Part shown: positions 52,301 through 58,300 of the stretch, one piece after another
How positions within the stretch are numbered: position 1 is the first letter of the stretch
Layout of the letters: each line of letters begins with the position of its first letter
Origin: Vombatus ursinus
Taxonomy: Eukaryota > Chordata > Mammalia > Diprotodontia > Vombatidae
DNA: 64,000 nucleotides
Assembly (NCBI RefSeq): GCF_900497805.2
Contig: NW_020954562.1
Span: forward strand, 26,774,318 to 26,838,317
Direction of reading: 5' to 3'
The notes under the pieces: generated by a model
Told to the model about the DNA's origin: nothing
The model's input: only the letters and a program-made list of their open reading frames with translations
The model's database searches: none
Made by a program: the position numbers and the translations under genes

Positions 52301-55300
52301 TCACAAAGTACTGGAAAAGGAATGTTAATATTCTCTTAACCCTTAGGGCACTATATGTCTTCTGCTTCAGTTTGGACATGCAGAAAGAACTAGGAGAGGA
52401 CTGTTACAGAGATTCAGAGAGCAGAGTATCTGATGGGGTATGGGCCCTTTGCTCCTCACCCCAAAAAGAATTTGGGTCTCATTTGTCTATGGGACTCTTC
52501 TTGAATTATCCCACTTGGTCAAGGAAGTCTCTAGTGTTTGCCTGAATCAACTGGCCTTTCACTATTGCCTAGCCCAATCTCCCACTTCTATTACCTCTGA
52601 CCCAGCCTAACCTCCATTTTCTATTCTAACCTCCAGATGGCCCCCTGCTACTTCCTACCCATGACCCTATCTAGACCCCATTCTTGACTCCCAGTCACCC
52701 CCATCAAGATCCTCCCCAGATCCTTCCCATAGTCTTTCTGTATAAAAGGTCCATCTTGTCTCCATTAAGGGGCTCAGATTCTTTAAGAGTCTAGCCAATG
52801 GCACAGATTTTTTGTAATCTAGCCAATAGCTCACAAATGTTCAGATTCCTTAAGAGTCTGGCCAATATGGTGGATCTTTAATAAACCTTGTCTTTGGCTG
52901 AAAGAAGGCTTGGTTCAAATTCATTCAGGCAGGACCTTTATGGTTTTGGGGTTCCAGCACCCCTAAACCTCAACATATCGAGAAGTTAGTTAATAGTGGC
53001 AAATGTAGCAGACATGTTTGGGAGACATGAGGACAGGGAAAAAAAATGAATTGTCAGTTGGTATCTTTAGGGAGCAGTTGAATGGTGAGGGGTGGAAGCT
53101 AAATTTTGCCTGAGTTAGGAGTGAGAGAAGAAGCAGAGGCAGCCAAGTGTGACAGCTTTTTCAAGGCTGAGAAAGGGATTTAAGATTCTAGGAAGCTTGA
53201 GGAGATAGCAGGCTCTAGGGCACGAGTAGGGAACCGGCAGCTTCAAGGCCACACATGGCCTTCTAGGTCTTTGGGTGCAGCCTTTTAACTGAGTCCAAGT
53301 TTTATAGAACAGATCCTTTTATTAAGGGGATTTGTTCTGTGAAGTTTGGATTCAGTCAAAGGACTGCAGGTTCCCCACTCCTGGTGTAGTGAAAATAGGA
53401 AAGGAACCAGGAAGAAGGAAGATGAAATTTTAAGAGAGCAGGAAGAGAAAAGAGAAGATGATTGAAGTTAAAATCTGATAAAGATCCGAGGAAATGGGAT
53501 CAAAAGGAGAGAGAGAGAGAGAGAGTGAGTGAGTGTGTGGCGGGGGGGGAGATTGGCAGTTCAGTGACTTCAGATCACCAGGTCTGGAGAGCTACACCTT
53601 TGAGTCCTGAAAGACCCATGTGCATGTTTTTGCTGAACTGCTATTCATGATGTTTGAAAAATCATGGAGCATGAAAGTGATGCCACTGTACAGGAAATGG
53701 CCAAATATTAGTACAGTTTGCAAACTGCAATATTTCTAGCAAACTTCTAGAATGTGGTGTTGAAGGCAGGAGGAAGAAGATTTGTGGGAGCACTTGGGGA
53801 ATTGATGCTCCTTATGATCCAAGCTGGCAATAATAAATCATGCTAAGCTAACTTCATTTCCTCTTATGCCAGGGCTACAACACTGATAGATGTGATATAC
53901 CAGAATTTCATCAAGACATTTAATAGTCTGTTATCATGGAACTATGTGGGTTAGATGTGGGAGAGATGTGGGTTAGATGATAGTTCTGAATGCACCTATT
54001 AATTTAAGGATGTGATTAATTATTGTCAGCCTATAGGGAGCTCTCTAGTAGTCTCAAAGGCTCTATCCCTTTTTCTACTTGTTCCGAATTGGATGATAGT
54101 TGTAAATTGATTGTTTTTCAAATTTGTGAATGACCTACCATTGGGAGGGATGGCTAACAGTGCCAGATAATAACATCATAATTGAAAAAGATCACAATAG
54201 GTTATAACAGTGAGTGAAGCTACTGACATAAAATGTAATTGATGAATTTGAAGTCCTTACACTTCTGCAAAAAATTACTCAAAGTGTGGGATGGGAGTGA
54301 GAAGGGGAGAAGGGAAAGTGTGAACAGACAAAAGTCCATGGAAAAAAGATTAAGTGTGAGTCGACAGTATAATGGTGCAGTTTAAAAAAAAAAAACTCAT
54401 GGTATCTGAAGTTTTATTGTTAGAAGAATCACGTTTGGAATAGGGTGGCTCTAGTTCTATGTTCTAGTCATTCAACATTTTAAATACTGTTTTTAGTTCT
54501 GTGTGTCACATTCTAGGAAGGATATAAACAGTCTTGTCATGAAACCAGGGTGCAGCAAGGGTGGTGAGAGGACTCTAGCCTTACTAGAACAGCGTCTCTT
54601 GTTGAGAGAAGATCTGAGGGATGAACATGGTAGCCGCTCGCATATTTGAAATTCACAGTCATTTGAAAAAGGAGAGATTACTTTTGGCAGTTACCTCGGG
54701 TAGGATAAATTCCCTGTCCCTGGAGATTTATTAGCAGAAACTGGACAATGACTTGTTAGAATTCCTCATCAGACTGATCTGAGCTTGACCAGAAAGGGCC
54801 TCCCAGTACCCCAAACCTGGGCCTTTTGTATGTTCTGTGTGCTGGAAACAGGTTTTAAAAAGGAAAGATCAATTAATATATGCATTTGGTACTTGTTTTG
54901 GTTTGTGTTTCTCTGAGAAGGATAACAATTTACTAGCCCAAGATGAAGAAATTGTTTTGATTAATATTTTCACATGATGGAAGTTGTATTTTTCTGAGTT
55001 CTTGTTGCAGATAAAAACAATGTAAAATGTAAACAGATTGTCTTTAGTGACTTTTGATTAAAGAAGTAACTAAGGATGTAGTTAATACTAATGAATCATG
55101 GTCATTCCCAAGAAAAGGGTAAAATGATGCTAATGAAATTTCAAAAATTAAGCTTTTACCATCTCTACAGGTTAATTAAGATTTTTGTTACAATTATTAT
55201 AGCTGAAATTTTTGCAGAGTGTTTTTCACATATTATCTCATTTGATCCTGTTGGCAGCCTTATGAAGTAGGTGGAGACATTATATCCCCATGTTATATGA

Positions 55301-58300
55301 GAAAGTACACCCAATAATATAATAATCTTTGACAGTATTACTACTTTGAACTCTGAGATGTTTAATTCCTTCTCTTAGTGATGCCGTGACCAGAATACTA
55401 GACCTGGAATCAAGGTTACGTGAGTTGAGATCTCACCTTTGACATTTATTTGCTTTGTAACAACGAGCATATACCTTCATTTCTCTATGTGTTTCCTCAT
55501 CTATATAATAAGGATAATAATAAGTCGTATGTAAATGCTAGCTAGTATTATTCCTTCCCCTTCTATGAAAATGATTCTGAGAAAAACTTGGCAGTAATGA
55601 ATGATTTTAATGTTGATTTTAATTTCACAACTAATAGAAAAAATTGTTTGCTATTTTTAATTGAGTAAGGATGGCTGGTGATCTGTGTACATGCCGAAGA
55701 AGTAGAAATAGTGCTACTGGCTATGAAATGTATTTTGGTTTTCATCAGGTTGACCTCATTCCATTGTAAGAAGCCTTAATCGGTAAGAGAGATACAGATT
55801 TATTGTTGGGATATTATTATTGAGATATTATCATGTTAGATTATGATTGCTATAACTTTCATGAAAAAAAAAATACATACTTAGTTTTCCAAAAGATGCT
55901 CTCCAGCAGTAGGAGGGTTAATGAACATCAAGGCCATAGATTGAGATAGTTACTATATGGTAACTCTTGGCTGTTGTTCCTTCCTAAGTATTTTTATTTG
56001 TATTTTATATTTCTGTTAAGTCAAAAAGGATCCAGGGACAATTATTCAAACTTAAAATTGGGAATATTGCTGGACAATTCAACTATGTAGTGAATAATCA
56101 TGTTACCTCTTTCTCACTAAATAAGTTATATATGAAGAGAGAGTTGTGTGCATGCATGTGTATACAGACATTTATGTATGTAAAAGGTTCAAAATAAACT
56201 GCTAAAGGTAAAAAAACCTTTGCTTCTAGAAATCATTTAGAAGAAATTTTATACAGATATAATTTTTTAGCGCTTAAGCAAACACACATTCTTTAAGAAA
56301 TGTTGGAAATACAAATGTTGTCACTTGTCTTTTTGGGCCTCAAGTTTTTTCATCTGTGTAACACGATGGGGTTAAACTAGATAGCCCAGGGATGGGGAAC
56401 CTGCAGCCTTGAGGTCACATGTGACCCTCTAGGTCCTCAAGTGCTGCTCGTTGACTGAATCCTAACTTCATAGAACAAATCCCCTTAATAAAAGGATTTG
56501 TTCTGTAAAACTTGGACTCAGTCAAGAGGCTGCACACGTAGCCTCGAGGCCACAGGTTCCCTACCTTTGAGATAGCCTAGATCCCTTCCAGCTTGAAATC
56601 GGTGTTCCTATAAGATGTAAATAGATTTGCTTCCATGTGTCAAGCATCAGTGATTTCATTATAATTGATATTCCCTTCATCAACACACATCCTAAGCCCT
56701 TTAGAAGTTAGTGTAGGACATTCTTCATGAATTCATTGAGAAATTTTATACCCTATAGCTCATCTGGTGTTGAAGCTATCCAGACTTAGCAAGGAAATGA
56801 CAAGCCTACAGTCAGGGGTATGCTAGTAAATGTTAGACAGTTGGCTCTCTGGGGAAAAAAAAAGTGTGTGTGTGTGTGTTTATGTCATGTATATGTTTAT
56901 TATAAATTTTATTGATGTAAAAAAGCTATAGTACAAAGAGTAAAATACACAGTGTTCTTTATTGTGAATTCCATATGAGCAATTGATTCTCAAAATTTGT
57001 TAATTTTTTTTTTCTGAGCTCTTGTATCTAAAGCTAATCTGTGGTTGTAATTCACCCATGATTTGTCAAATGGAGTTGCATTTCAGTCTACTCTTTCCCC
57101 AATAAATTTATTGTCGCTAAATCTGCCACATGACATACTATGAAACTATTTCTCAGCCTCATACAAATTATGTTCATTAAACTGAAATCTCTATCCGTTT
57201 CAGCCCCGCAGACTATGGTTGTATTGGCTGTTTAAGTCTTTTGTTCATTTTACCTTGTGTAAAAGCTCCTATCCCTTATTTGGTTAGGAACTATTTCCCT
57301 GTCCATAGGTCTGAAAGATAATTTCTTCCTTGAGCCCCTAATTTATCATGTTGCCTTTGATGTCCAAATCATGTGTCAATTTCTGTATTATTTTGTTATA
57401 TTGTGTGAGGTGTTGGTCTGTTTCAACCAAACTACTTGCCGATTTTGTTTGTTTGTTCGAATAGTGAGCCCTTATTCCAGTAGCTGGAGTCTTTGGGTTT
57501 ATTGAACATTATGCTACTATGACTTTTTTTCCCCTCTTTGAGAGTACCTGATCTGTTCCACTGACTGATCTCTATTTTTTTTTTTAAGCAGTACCAAATC
57601 ATTTGATGATTACTGCTTTGCTAGTATAATTTGAAATCTTGTGCTGGGAGGCTCAGAATAGAATTCTTAGTGAATAGTAGGGAGGGTCCTCTTCCGAATA
57701 ATGGAAGGGGAAGTGGTAGTTTAGGGGAGCTTGGAGAAAGAAGAAAAGGTTTTGTGACTAGCCACTATGTGGGATGTGAGAGTGTCTTTGAAGGAAGAAT
57801 AAATGGACTACAGTGTTTCAGTAAAGGCTCACCTGAGATTAAATGGCAAATTTGTAGTGTACCTAGTACCCTTAGGTGACTGTCTATTAGTGTGAGACTC
57901 AGAGAGAGTATATAATAGTAATAATAATTAATAATAACTAGCATTTATGTAGTGGTTTATGGTTTATAAAGTGCTTTTTAAGATGTTACCTCATTTTATC
58001 TTCACAACCACCTTGGGAGGTAGGTGTTATTAATATCCAGATTTTACAGATGAGGAGACTGCTGCTCCACTTCTTAGAAACCCTGGTTGCCTCCAGGATT
58101 TGTCTTATGTGCTGTGTTTTTTAAAATCTGATTATCTTTGCACATGTTGATTTTCCCCAATAAATGCTTTTGAATTCAATCCAATTTAAATTAAAAATAA
58201 GTAAATAATTATAGTTTTATTCCTTGTAATGAAAGGTTTATGTCATTTCTGTTTAGTTTGTACATATTTGAGTCAGAACTGTAGTGATAAGATTTTCATT

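Larger units (their letters stand above)
50880..53215 (-). repeat. L2 LINE antisense carrying two solo LTRs
   Basis: L2 segments lie at 50880-51904, 52370-52430 and 52976-53215. They join in order once the two LTRs are removed (ggcaaattcatagaatattt, tcaaggataatgctgaggtt, then gaactaggagaggactgtta). The minus-strand reading holds GVPQTSVP and [11 protein letters not shown], a degenerate RT motif pair. Confidence 0.85.
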
